Assembly (NCBI GenBank): GCA_963717375.1
Contig: OY970329.1
Location: forward strand, 2,232,001 to 2,296,000
Direction of reading: 5' to 3'
Length of the DNA: 64,000 bases
Source of the DNA: VRUE01 sp963717375
GTDB taxonomy: Bacteria; Actinomycetota; Thermoleophilia; Solirubrobacterales; 70-9
Position 1 is the first letter of the stretch. Each line of letters opens with the position of its first letter. Below the pieces are notes generated by a model. That model worked only from the letters and a program-made list of their open reading frames with translations, searched no databases and was not told where the DNA came from. Positions 16,941-24,173 of the stretch are shown one piece after another. A program made the position numbers and the translations under genes.

Positions 16941-17095
16941 CCCGGCGGCTGGCCTACCTGGATAGCTCGGCCTACGTGAAGCTGCCGCTTTCAAGAGGGC
17001 GAGCAGGAGGTGCTGCTCCTATGACCAGCGCTTGGGCGCTGCCGCTGCCGAGCAGGGGCCTGCTGTGTCCAGGCCAAGCTGATCCTGGTTTACAG
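16940..17095 (+). pseudogene. Frameshifted vapC (PIN toxin) remnant
   Basis: Directly after the antitoxin stop, the frame starting at 16940 encodes RLAYLDSSAYVKL, the N-terminal strand of PIN-domain toxins with its first metal-binding Asp. After about 16990 the homology moves to another frame (EGEQEVLLL, then a stop), as expected from a deletion in an EGE... helix. A possible further fragment (RLGAAAAEQ) follows in the same shifted frame. No complete PIN domain remains and no standard start codon is in place. It is read as a decayed vapC rather than a new gene, although an open frame from GTG 16976 to 17161 exists. Confidence 0.72.
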
Positions 17096-17211
17096 GTTAT
17101 CCAGGGCTTTGCTCTCGAACCACGACTTTTTGGGCCACGAAACCCAAATTTCGAGGATTAAGTGATCGGGGTGGCTGCCGATTAGGAGTGGGTGATGAAT
17201 CTGCCAGTGCT

Positions 17212-17295
17212 TCGGTGCCAAAGGCAAACCCGCTGTGAAGCGGGGGCGCAAAGCCAACGGGGCTCCCATCCGGGAGCCGGCCGGGCTACCACCGG
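17212..17295 (+). ncRNA. c-di-GMP-I (GEMM-I) riboswitch upstream of the pilin gene
   Basis: The leader matches the GEMM-I aptamer consensus. It contains CAAAGGCAAACC (17219-17230), a stem closed by a GNRA-type GUGA loop (CGCU-GUGA-AGCG), GGGGCGCAAAGCC (17242-17254), a second long stem GGCUCCC/GGGAGCC (17260-17278), and GCCGGGCUACC before the closing P1 strand. CGGUG (17213-17217) pairs with CACCG (17290-17294). GEMM-I RNAs bind cyclic di-GMP. It lies 77 nt before the pilin ATG, so it should control pilin expression. The expression platform is uncertain. Confidence 0.92.
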
Positions 17296-17351
17296 GGTCG
17301 ACAGACACCACGTGGCTGCAACGCGACGGGGCTCTGGCGAAAACAATGAGA

Positions 17352-17367
17352 AGACCATAGGAGGTCT
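17352..17367 (+). promoter_or_regulatory. Small hairpin enclosing the pilin ribosome-binding site
   Basis: AGACC (17352-17356) can pair with GGTCT (17363-17367). The strong AGGAGG site (17359-17364), 7 nt from the pilin ATG, lies in the loop and right arm. This could be the translational output of the upstream c-di-GMP aptamer. The stem is only 5 bp, so the role is speculative. Confidence 0.35.
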
Positions 17368-17371
17368 CTAA

Positions 17372-17851
17372 ATGTTTCTCCAGAATCTCCGGGCCAAGGT
17401 TGGCGCCCGGCTCAACGGCGACAGCGAGGCCGGCTTCACGCTGATCGAGCTCCTCGTCGTAATGCTCATCCTCGGAATCCTGGCCGCAATCGCGCTGCCC
17501 GCGTTCTTCAACCAGAAGGACAAGGCCGGCGACGCCAAGGCCAAGGAGACCCTGCACTCAATGCAGGTTGCGATGGAGACTTGCGCAACAGACAACAACG
17601 GCCTGTACGACGAAACCAACTGCACCCAGACTGGACTTAACGGCATTGAGCCGACAATCTCGGCAACATCGACTGAAATCGAAGTGAGTCCCGAAGAAAC
17701 GGGCTACACGCTCGAGGCGGATGGTTCGAATGGCAATACGTTCGAAATCGTCAATGTCGAAGGCACGCTGACATTCCCGTGCTCTACCGGTGGCACCGGT
17801 GGCTGCCCGGCGGCCGTGGGAACCGCACCGGCTGAATGGGGCAAAGGCTAA
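17372..17851 (+). CDS. pilA: Major type IV pilin (prepilin)
   Basis: 159 residues. A short charged leader (MFLQNLRAKVGARLNGDSEAG) ends in the prepilin peptidase site, with cleavage before FTLIELLVVMLILGILAAIA. The +1 Phe and +5 Glu needed for processing and assembly are present. The globular part has Cys residues (CATDNN, NCTQTG, FPCSTGGTGGC) that could form disulfide loops. This is probably the main pilus subunit: it is first after the riboswitch, has the strongest ribosome-binding site in the locus, and is followed by a long hairpin. Confidence 0.92.
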   Translation: MFLQNLRAKVGARLNGDSEAGFTLIELLVVMLILGILAAIALPAFFNQKDKAGDAKAKETLHSMQVAMETCATDNNGLYDETNCTQTGLNGIEPTISATSTEIEVSPEETGYTLEADGSNGNTFEIVNVEGTLTFPCSTGGTGGCPAAVGTAPAEWGKG

Positions 17852-17882
17852 TCAGGCCAAAGTCTGAGCCAATCGCTTAGCT

Positions 17883-18998
17883 ATGCCTAAGCCAGGAGTC
17901 AGCACTAGCGAAGGGCGGGCCAATTTGGCCCGCCCTTCGCTGTGTCTGCTCTCGCTTCTTCTCGCCGGGGCTTTGCTCACTGCGTCGGTCGCCTCGGCTG
18001 CGACGCCAACTCCAGTGCTGTTCGAAACGCTTCCCGACTCACCCGGTATCGATCTGAGCCCCCTTGTCGTTGGTGACTCCACCGGCGCCGGCGTGATTCC
18101 GACCAGAGTCCATTTGTCGTCGCTGGGCCCCATCCGCCTTGCCGGAGAAGGCGAAGAAGAAGCCACGATCTTTCTCTATTTGGACAGCAAATGCAGCGGC
18201 CCGGTTGCGGGAGAAGGAACCGCCAAAGAACTGGACAAAAACGGAATTCCGGCGCAGGTCAAACCGGAACAAGTGAACTTCATCTACGCCCGCCAGGTAG
18301 ATCCACTTGAAGGCCCCTCGGGCTGCTCCAATCCGCTCAAATACGAACACGTCAAAGAACTTCCTCCTCCGGCCAAAGAAAACCCTAGTGGGGAAGGCCT
18401 AGGAGGCTTGCCTGCCGGGCCGGGCAGTCCGCCAGTCGGCGGCAGCAGCGCCACTCGTCCGGATGCCCCGCATCTCCGTACGGTCCCTGGTGGGCGCGCA
18501 AACGACAACACGCCAATAGTCACCGGCGCCGCCCCTGGGGCCGGAACCGTCAAGGTTTTCGCCAACCCCAACTGCGATGGCGCGCCGGCCGCTGAAGGCA
18601 CGGCCGACCAGCTGGCTTCCGGGCTGGGGGTTCGAGTCGCCGACAATTCGGTGACGGAATTTTCTGGTATGGCGATTGCCTCTGGTAGTCAGTCAAGTTG
18701 CTCTGCCTCTGTCATTTACATCGAGGACTCAACTGCCCCGCGCACCCGGATTACGATGGGCCCAGGGGTAAAGACCCGCAAGCACAAGGCCGTCTTCCGC
18801 TTCGCTGACACGACAGAAGATCCCCCCGGCACCACGTTCCTCTGCAAGGTCAACCACCGTAAGTGGATGCAATGCAACTCCCCCTTCAAGATGCGCCACC
18901 TCCGTGCGAAGCGCTACCTAGTCCGAGTCAAGGCCGTCGATTCGGTCGGCAACGCAGAGGCCAAAGGCGCCAAGCGCCGCTTCAAGGTCGTCCACTAA
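17883..18998 (+). CDS. Secreted protein with C-terminal Ig-like domain
   Basis: Up to 371 residues. A hydrophobic signal segment (LCLLSLLLAGALLTASVASA) precedes the mature part. The C-terminal 75 residues (TAPRTRITMGPGV ... AVFRFADTTEDPPGTTFLCK ... YLVRVKAVDSVGNAEAKGA) follow a bacterial Ig-like pattern common in actinobacterial surface proteins. The middle holds a Pro/Gly-rich linker and a segment with TVKVFANPNCDG. The ATG at 17883 puts the pilin terminator hairpin (17907-17941) inside the N-terminal codons, so the true start may be a non-ATG codon downstream of the hairpin. It may be a pilus-associated or cell-surface protein; function unknown. Confidence 0.7.
   Translation: MPKPGVSTSEGRANLARPSLCLLSLLLAGALLTASVASAATPTPVLFETLPDSPGIDLSPLVVGDSTGAGVIPTRVHLSSLGPIRLAGEGEEEATIFLYLDSKCSGPVAGEGTAKELDKNGIPAQVKPEQVNFIYARQVDPLEGPSGCSNPLKYEHVKELPPPAKENPSGEGLGGLPAGPGSPPVGGSSATRPDAPHLRTVPGGRANDNTPIVTGAAPGAGTVKVFANPNCDGAPAAEGTADQLASGLGVRVADNSVTEFSGMAIASGSQSSCSASVIYIEDSTAPRTRITMGPGVKTRKHKAVFRFADTTEDPPGTTFLCKVNHRKWMQCNSPFKMRHLRAKRYLVRVKAVDSVGNAEAKGAKRRFKVVH
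17907..17941 (+). terminator. Long perfect hairpin after the pilin gene
   Basis: AGCGAAGGGCGGGCCAA (17907-17923) is perfectly complementary to 17925-17941, giving a 17-bp GC-rich palindrome. It lies 55 bp after the pilin stop. No T-run follows. It probably ends or stabilises the abundant pilin mRNA and reduces read-through into the secreted-protein gene it overlaps. Confidence 0.75.
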
Positions 18999-19019
18999 CA
19001 CACGTCATGCTGGGTTGGT

Positions 19020-19238
19020 ATGACTCAGCGCATCGGAACAAAGGGCCAGGTTGTCATCCCGGTGGATCTGCGTGAGCGAACTGGTTTGGGACTTGGCGAT
19101 GACGTTTCGTTCGAGCAGGTCGAGGACGGGATCGTCATCCGTCGAGCCGATCGCGGCACGTCGCTGCAGGGAAGGTTTTCCGGCAGCGGTATGGCCTCTC
19201 GTCTGCTTGACGATCGCCGGAACGAGCGGTTCTACTAG
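19020..19238 (+). CDS. AbrB/MazE-type antitoxin (partner toxin broken)
   Basis: 72 residues. It has the swapped-hairpin AbrB domain (IGTKGQVVIPVDLRERTGLG, residues 5-24, then DDVSFEQVEDGIVIRRA) followed by a short C-terminal tail that would cover a toxin. VapB antitoxins of this class pair with PIN toxins. The region immediately downstream holds a vapC broken by several frameshifts, so the antitoxin appears orphaned. This is the second such case within 2.5 kb. Confidence 0.82.
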   Translation: MTQRIGTKGQVVIPVDLRERTGLGLGDDVSFEQVEDGIVIRRADRGTSLQGRFSGSGMASRLLDDRRNERFY

Positions 19239-19241
19239 CGC

Positions 19242-19637
19242 TTGAAACAGTGCCTTGACTCGTGGGCCGCGCTTGCTTGGTTGGATGGAGACGAACCTGC
19301 CGCGGCCGCCGTCGCCAAAGCGCTGGACGGTCGCGGCCCACGATGAGTTGGATCAACTCGCTGAGTTTCGCTGCCGCATTGCACGCGACCACGGAGAGGC
19401 GGAGCCCGATCGCACGCTCGCCGAAATTCGATCAGAGGTGGCCGAGGATCTACCGGGGGTCTCGACGATGCGCGGTCGCGGGGCTCAAGGTAAAGCACCC
19501 GATCGCCTTGGCCGATTTGTTTCGCGATCGCCGTCGCAGACGCCAATGGGGCAGAGCTCCTGACCGGAGATCCGGTGATCATCGACCGCGCTGACAGCCT
19601 TCCTGCCCTGTTGTCGATCTTCGCGACTGAGCTCTGA
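19242..19637 (+). pseudogene. Frameshifted vapC (PIN toxin) pseudogene
   Basis: Pieces of a PIN-domain toxin can be followed through all three frames: LDSWAALAWLDGDEPAAAAV (from 19255, frame of TTG 19242), LAEFRCRIARDHGEAEPDRT with LAEIRSEVAEDLPG, then LKVKHPIALADLF, and finally AIAVADANGAELLTGDPVI ending at TGA 19635-19637. Joined in order they give a full-length protein with the conserved PIN acidic residues, so at least three indels have broken it. The length and position after an AbrB-type antitoxin fit vapC. Confidence 0.82.
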
Positions 19638-19665
19638 CCGGCGGCCGGGATAGAACTCTCGCCCA

Positions 19666-20412
19666 GTGGTCGGCGTAGCCCTCATCGCGTTCCTGGCAGG
19701 CCTTGCCGCCGGCAGCTTCGCGACTGCGGTTGCGCACCGGGTGCCACGGAGTGTCTCGGTCGTCTTTGAGCGCTCACAGTGCCCGGCCTGCGGGGCGCAG
19801 ATCGCGGCCTACGACAACCTTCCGGTCGTCTCATGGGTGCTGCTGAAGGGAAGGGCGCGCTGTTGCGGTGCGCGTATCTCGCCGCGCTATCCATTGACGG
19901 AGCTGGGCGTTGGGCTGCTGTTCGCCGCCACGGTGCTCGTCTACAAGCACGAGCCGGCCGAGGCCGTGATTGGGCTGGTCTTCGTGACGATGTTGGCGAT
20001 CGTCACGCTGACCGATCTTGAGCAGCGGATCATCCCGAACAAGGTGTTGATCGTGGCCGCCGTGATCTGCGTGGCTATCGCCGCTCCCACTGATCCCGGC
20101 GGGTTGCCGGAGCGACTGATCGCGGCGGCGGGGGCAGGCGGGGTCCTCTTCCTTGTCGTTCTCGCTTATCCGGCCGGCATGGGTCTGGGCGACGTCAAGC
20201 TCGTTGCGACGATGGGCCTCTTTCTCGGCCGTGCGGTTGCGCCGGCGATTCTGATCGCCTTGCTCGCCGGCAGTCTCGTCGGCGTTGCCCTGCTCGCTCG
20301 CTACGGGTCCAAGGCTCGCAAGATGGCAATTCCCTTTGGCCCATTTCTCGCCTTCGGCGGCGTGATCGGGCTGCTGGTGGGTGACCAGCTGATCGACCTC
20401 TACCTCGGTTGA
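19666..20412 (+). CDS. pilD: Prepilin peptidase / N-methyltransferase PilD
   Basis: 248 residues, GTG start at 19666. It cleaves prepilin leaders and methylates the new N-terminus. The N-terminal methylase region (AGLAAGSFATAVAHRVP, NLPVVSWVLLKG) precedes the A24 peptidase core, with catalytic Asp117 in LTDLEQRIIPN and Asp176 in GLGDVKLV. Eight or so membrane helices are evident. The usual two CxxC pairs are altered: CPAC is intact (39-42) but the second pair reads ARCCG (64-68), with the first Cys position occupied by Ala. It converges on the pilMNO operon. Confidence 0.93.
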   Translation: MVGVALIAFLAGLAAGSFATAVAHRVPRSVSVVFERSQCPACGAQIAAYDNLPVVSWVLLKGRARCCGARISPRYPLTELGVGLLFAATVLVYKHEPAEAVIGLVFVTMLAIVTLTDLEQRIIPNKVLIVAAVICVAIAAPTDPGGLPERLIAAAGAGGVLFLVVLAYPAGMGLGDVKLVATMGLFLGRAVAPAILIALLAGSLVGVALLARYGSKARKMAIPFGPFLAFGGVIGLLVGDQLIDLYLG

Positions 20413-20434
20413 TTCGGAGAGGAGGCGCCCGACG

Positions 20435-21376
20435 CTATTCAGCGGGGCGTTTTGGCGACTTTGGCTTGCCGCCTTTTTCCTGCTGAGGCTTGCTGAGCGG
20501 GGCCTTGTGGAGCTTGTCGGTGGTCAGGAGGTGAAGCTTCAGCAGCTCAATGCGGAAGGTGTGCTCCTGGGGGCCGTAGACGACGGTCTCGGGAATGCCT
20601 GGTTCGAGGGCCAGGAGCTGGCAGCGTTCAGAGCCGACCACGCAGACTCCGTCGCCGAAGAGGCCGGTGACCTTGTCAGATACGAGCATCAGGATCTTCT
20701 TTTCGTCCTTGCTCACATCCATGAATGTCAGCGCCGGCTCAGTGCGGCCGGGGAGCATCGTCAGCTCGGGCAGGTTGTGCCGGATTGACGGTTTGGGCTT
20801 TTTGCTGGTGCTCGCATCCGAAGAGACCGGGACGATACGGACGTCGATCGCGAAGGAGTAGTACCTCAGGTGTTCGGTGTCCGTCGGTTCGCCGTTGCCG
20901 TTCTCACCCGGTGTTGTGGTCGTTTCGGGTGACGTCGAAGTCGATTCGGTCGACGTGGATTCGACCGTGACTGACGAGTTTTCGGAGCTGCTCGGCGAAG
21001 CGCTTTCGGTGACGCTGGGGCCAGTCGTCCCTTCTTCGCCTTCGATTTCGGCGTATTGCTGAACGAAGGGATCCTTGGCATGTCCAGTGCCGAGGCGATG
21101 GTGATAGTCGCGTAGCCCCGGTGCTGCCTGGGCCACGACAAGCTTGCTCGAGGGGGTTGAGAGACTGGAGATCGCCGCGGGACTTGCTTCGGATGCCGCC
21201 GAGTCTGATCCGGAAGAGCTGCTGAGCACGATCGGCAGGGCGACAATGGCCACAAGAAGGATGGCGACCAACGGCAGAAGGTGGCGCTCGCGCAGGTCGT
21301 AGTAAATGTCGAGCAGAAAATCGGGGACTTTGATCTCGGGCAGTTTCAACTCCGGGCCCTTTTTCAGCATGTTCAT
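20435..21376 (-). CDS. Bitopic membrane protein in the pilP position
   Basis: 313 residues, overlapping pilO by 4 bp as the last gene of pilM-N-O. It has a cytoplasmic N-terminus (about 34 residues), a membrane helix (LLPLVAILLVAIVALPIVL), a Ser/Thr/Glu-rich linker (about residues 54-175), and a periplasmic-side domain (from about 180) with DVRIVPVSS, LTFMDVSKDEKKILMLVSDK and a Lys/Pro-rich tail. Position and topology suggest the alignment-complex role that PilP plays in Gram-negatives, but no PilP sequence similarity is visible, and an actinobacterium lacks the outer-membrane secretin PilP contacts. Confidence 0.6.
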   Translation of the reverse strand: MNMLKKGPELKLPEIKVPDFLLDIYYDLRERHLLPLVAILLVAIVALPIVLSSSSGSDSAASEASPAAISSLSTPSSKLVVAQAAPGLRDYHHRLGTGHAKDPFVQQYAEIEGEEGTTGPSVTESASPSSSENSSVTVESTSTESTSTSPETTTTPGENGNGEPTDTEHLRYYSFAIDVRIVPVSSDASTSKKPKPSIRHNLPELTMLPGRTEPALTFMDVSKDEKKILMLVSDKVTGLFGDGVCVVGSERCQLLALEPGIPETVVYGPQEHTFRIELLKLHLLTTDKLHKAPLSKPQQEKGGKPKSPKRPAE

Positions 21377-22191
21377 GGCGTGGTCGCCACCGTTTCTGAG
21401 GATCCGGTTGCGGCTGCGCTGGCACCAGCCGGGGTCGCTATCGAGGGTGCCGGCGCACTGGATGTAGCGCCGGCCGTGAGGCCTTGGGTTGGCGGTGTCA
21501 CGTAGGTGGTCACCGCGAAGGTCGCGTTCAGATGGGGGAAGCCGAGGCCCGGGTCGGCGTTGAGCGCGAACCCGTCGAGGGTCACCAGGCGCCCATCCAC
21601 CGCAACCTCCGGACTACCCGTGTGAACGAGGGAGTCGATTCCCTTGATGAAGTCGGCAATCTGGAAGAAATTGCCGCTGAAGGTGAGGCTATAGGGCATC
21701 ACGGCAAGGCCGGCGGGGCCCAACGAGGCCCCTAGGGGCAGCACCGAGGCGGCCGCCTCGGTGGGCGGGACGGTCAACGAGGCAGGCACCGCGTTTGCAG
21801 CGGAGCTCGCCGGTGGCGTGGCGGGCGGGGCAGCAGCGGCGGCCGGCGGGGAAGATTCGCCGGAGCTGTCGAGCTTGATGCCCTGGAATTTCACCTTCGA
21901 GCTGGCCGCGACCTGGTTCAGCTCGACCAGCAGCGAAGAGGTTTCGTCGCCCGCCGGCACCGCCTGGCCGAGCACAACCAACTGGCGGTAGTCGGCGGGG
22001 AACGCGCGCTTTGCCGCCGCCGCTTCGGAGGCTTTGCTTTCTGCTTCCGCGAGCGAAACATGCAGTTGTTCGACCTGGCCGGCGAGTTCGTCGGCTTCTT
22101 CGCGCTTGGGGCCGAGAGCCATCATCCAGAATGCAAGCGCGAGGGCTGTGACCACAAGGATTGAGACGATGAGGCGGTTGGAGGAGCTCAT
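21373..22191 (-). CDS. pilO: Type IV pilus alignment protein PilO
   Basis: 272 residues. A single N-terminal membrane helix (LIVSILVVTALALAFWMMAL) is followed by a coiled coil (REEADELAGQVEQLHVSLAE, residues 30-49) and a ferredoxin-like periplasmic domain split by an Ala/Pro-rich insert. PilO pairs with PilN through these coiled coils to link the cytoplasmic motor with the envelope. It directly abuts pilN (stop 22192, start 22191) and overlaps the next gene by 4 bp. Call based on topology and gene order. Confidence 0.85.
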   Translation of the reverse strand: MSSSNRLIVSILVVTALALAFWMMALGPKREEADELAGQVEQLHVSLAEAESKASEAAAAKRAFPADYRQLVVLGQAVPAGDETSSLLVELNQVAASSKVKFQGIKLDSSGESSPPAAAAAPPATPPASSAANAVPASLTVPPTEAAASVLPLGASLGPAGLAVMPYSLTFSGNFFQIADFIKGIDSLVHTGSPEVAVDGRLVTLDGFALNADPGLGFPHLNATFAVTTYVTPPTQGLTAGATSSAPAPSIATPAGASAAATGSSETVATTP

Positions 22192-22965
22192 CTAGTTCCC
22201 TTCCGACGCAGGCGGCGTAGATTCCGTCGGGGTGGAAGCGGAAGAAGTCGGGGCGGCTTCTGGCGCCGGCGCAGGCGCGACTTCGGCCGCGCCGGCTTCG
22301 CCGCTTTCAGTCGGCACGGGCGCGGCATCAAAAGCCACGACCATCTGGAACTGCGCGATGAAGTCACGCGTTTGACAGCCCGAAGCGGTCGTCGAGCCCG
22401 AGCTGCCGCTTGATGCCGGGAGAGTCGAGGATTCCACTCCGACGCGTGTCACGCCATCGATCGCCTTCAGCGCCTGCACGAAGCCGGCAACCGCTTCCTG
22501 GCTAGTGGCGCAGCCGACCAGTTCTAGCGCTGGACCAGGGATCTCGCTACGCAGGGCAACGCTGGACGTGCCCTCGGCCGTGGACTGGGGGCTCGCCGAT
22601 CCGCTCAGATTGGTCAGCCACACGTCCGAGGGAAGGACCAGGGCAAATTCGTGCATCACGCGCTGCCAGTCGAAACGACTGTCGGCGAGGCTGGCGACAG
22701 TGGCAACGCGCTGTTCGCGCAGTGTGTGGAACTGCGTGTAGGCGTCAAGCGCCTGGGCTTGCGCTTCCACCGCAGCCTTTTCGTCTTCGAGCTTGACGAT
22801 TTCCGTCTTGCTGTCGGAGATTTGGTTGCTGGTGACTGCCAGTACGGCGACGCCGATGACGGCGGCGGCAAGGGCGCCGACGACGATGTAGGCGAGGGGG
22901 CCACCGCGCATCGGCCGGCGCTCACCGGGACGCTCCTCGGCGGGTATGAGGTTGACGGGCCGCAT
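22192..22965 (-). CDS. pilN: Type IV pilus alignment protein PilN
   Basis: 257 residues from the ATG at 22965. It starts with the PilN signature MRPVNLIPAEER, by which PilN binds PilM. A membrane helix (AYIVVGALAAAVIGVAVLAV) and a coiled coil (about 55-90) come next, then a periplasmic domain (FDWQRVMHEFALVLPSDVWL) and a disordered Ala/Pro/Ser tail. The frame is open as far as 23304, but the extra residues overlap pilM and look like non-coding translation. It starts 2 bp after the pilM stop. Confidence 0.9.
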   Translation of the reverse strand: MRPVNLIPAEERPGERRPMRGGPLAYIVVGALAAAVIGVAVLAVTSNQISDSKTEIVKLEDEKAAVEAQAQALDAYTQFHTLREQRVATVASLADSRFDWQRVMHEFALVLPSDVWLTNLSGSASPQSTAEGTSSVALRSEIPGPALELVGCATSQEAVAGFVQALKAIDGVTRVGVESSTLPASSGSSGSTTASGCQTRDFIAQFQMVVAFDAAPVPTESGEAGAAEVAPAPAPEAAPTSSASTPTESTPPASEGN

Positions 22966-22967
22966 CG

Positions 22968-24071
22968 TTAGCGCTCGAGGGCGATGCCGTAGGGGAGGGT
23001 CAGTCGAGCGGCTGAAGTGGCATCGAGGCCGGAGAGCGCCTCGGGGCGGCCGATGGCGATTGGTAGGCCAAGGGTCGGTTCCATCCGCTCGACAAGCCCA
23101 GGAATCGTGCTTCCTGGGCCGCAGAGAACGACGCGATCCACCGGGACGGCCGTTTCCTGGGCGCCGTAGAAGTCGAGCGAGAGGCGGAGCTCGTCGAGCA
23201 GCGCCGAGGCGCCGTTCTCGAGGGAGCTTCGGGCTTTTTCGATTGTTTGTGGGTCGCCCTCGACCTGCTCGATGGGTTGGCTCAGCCCGACATGATCCAG
23301 CCACTGTCGGGCGTGCTCGAGGCTCAGACCTGTGACCGACGAAAAGCCGCCGACCATGTCCTCGAGGCCGACCGGGGATACGCGGGTGAAGAGGCAGGAG
23401 TGGCCCTTGGCGACCGCTAGGTTCGTGACATCTCCGACGTTGCAGTAGAGCGCCGCGGAAGGCATGGGCTGAGCGTCGTCGCCCGTCTGGACGTTCGCTG
23501 TCGGTTCGCTGAGGGCGCGAATCATGCCGAAGGCGGAAAGGTCGACTCCGACCGGTTCCAGGCCGGCGTCGCGCAGGGGTTTGAGAGAAGCAGCGATCAT
23601 GTCCCGTCGCGCGGCAACGACGATTACGTCGATCTGTGGGGCGGCGCCCTCGATCGCGCCGACTCCTCCTACGACGCGGTGGTCGATCACAGCCTGTTCA
23701 AGCGGCATGGCGATCTGCTCCTGGGCGGCAAAGCCGACGGCAGCTTTGAGCTCGGCTGGGTCGTCAATCGCCGGCAGGCGCAAGGTCCGTACGACGACGC
23801 GTTGGTTGGCGATTCCCAGACGCACTTTCTTGGCCAGCTTGTGCTCGGAGAAGAGCGAGCGGAGCGCTTCGGAAACGCCTTCGGGGTCGGTCACCTCCCC
23901 GTCGTGGAACGCGCCGGGCGGCAGAGCTCCCGTCGCTGCAGCGGTTACCTGCACGGTTCCGTTTGCCCGCACTTCCGTCGCGCCGATGCTGCCGGCCTCG
24001 ATCTCGAGCCCGACCAGCGTGGCGTCCTTTTTCTTGCGGCTTGTCTGGAGTTTTGGAAGTTTCAGGATCAT
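22968..24071 (-). CDS. pilM: Type IV pilus actin-like protein PilM
   Basis: 367 residues of the actin/FtsA-like PilM family, cytoplasmic, which binds ATP and the N-terminus of PilN. Recognised features are VGLEIEAGSIGATEVR near residue 20, GIANQRVVVRTLRLP, PVGVDLSAFGMIRAL, YCNVGDVTNLAV and the nucleotide-site VVLCGPGSTIPGLVERM near residue 312. Together with PilN, PilO and the following membrane protein it forms the alignment complex. It is preceded by about 100 bp of non-coding DNA, the likely promoter region of this operon. Confidence 0.93.
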   Translation of the reverse strand: MILKLPKLQTSRKKKDATLVGLEIEAGSIGATEVRANGTVQVTAAATGALPPGAFHDGEVTDPEGVSEALRSLFSEHKLAKKVRLGIANQRVVVRTLRLPAIDDPAELKAAVGFAAQEQIAMPLEQAVIDHRVVGGVGAIEGAAPQIDVIVVAARRDMIAASLKPLRDAGLEPVGVDLSAFGMIRALSEPTANVQTGDDAQPMPSAALYCNVGDVTNLAVAKGHSCLFTRVSPVGLEDMVGGFSSVTGLSLEHARQWLDHVGLSQPIEQVEGDPQTIEKARSSLENGASALLDELRLSLDFYGAQETAVPVDRVVLCGPGSTIPGLVERMEPTLGLPIAIGRPEALSGLDATSAARLTLPYGIALER

Positions 24072-24173
24072 CTTGGGTGCGGCGATGCTGGAGCACGAAG
24101 CCGCAGTCTTGAATCGACCAAACGGCCAAAGAACCTTTGCCCCTGACCTACCTAGAATTAGAAGAAATCGAGG

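Noticed and set aside
16976..17161. Open frame of 61 codons after the Phd-type antitoxin as a separate small gene
   Set aside because: Its upstream part continues the PIN sequence LDSSAYVKL in the same frame, then loses similarity where another frame picks it up. It is better explained as a frameshifted vapC.
19262..19594. Open frame of 110 codons as a new gene after the AbrB-type antitoxin
   Set aside because: Only fragments of it resemble PIN toxin sequence; the rest of the toxin lies in the other two frames, so it is part of the pseudogene.
22966..23304. N-terminal extension of PilN to 23304
   Set aside because: It overlaps pilM by more than 300 bp and reads as Arg/Pro-rich shadow sequence. 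The PilN signature starts at ATG 22965.
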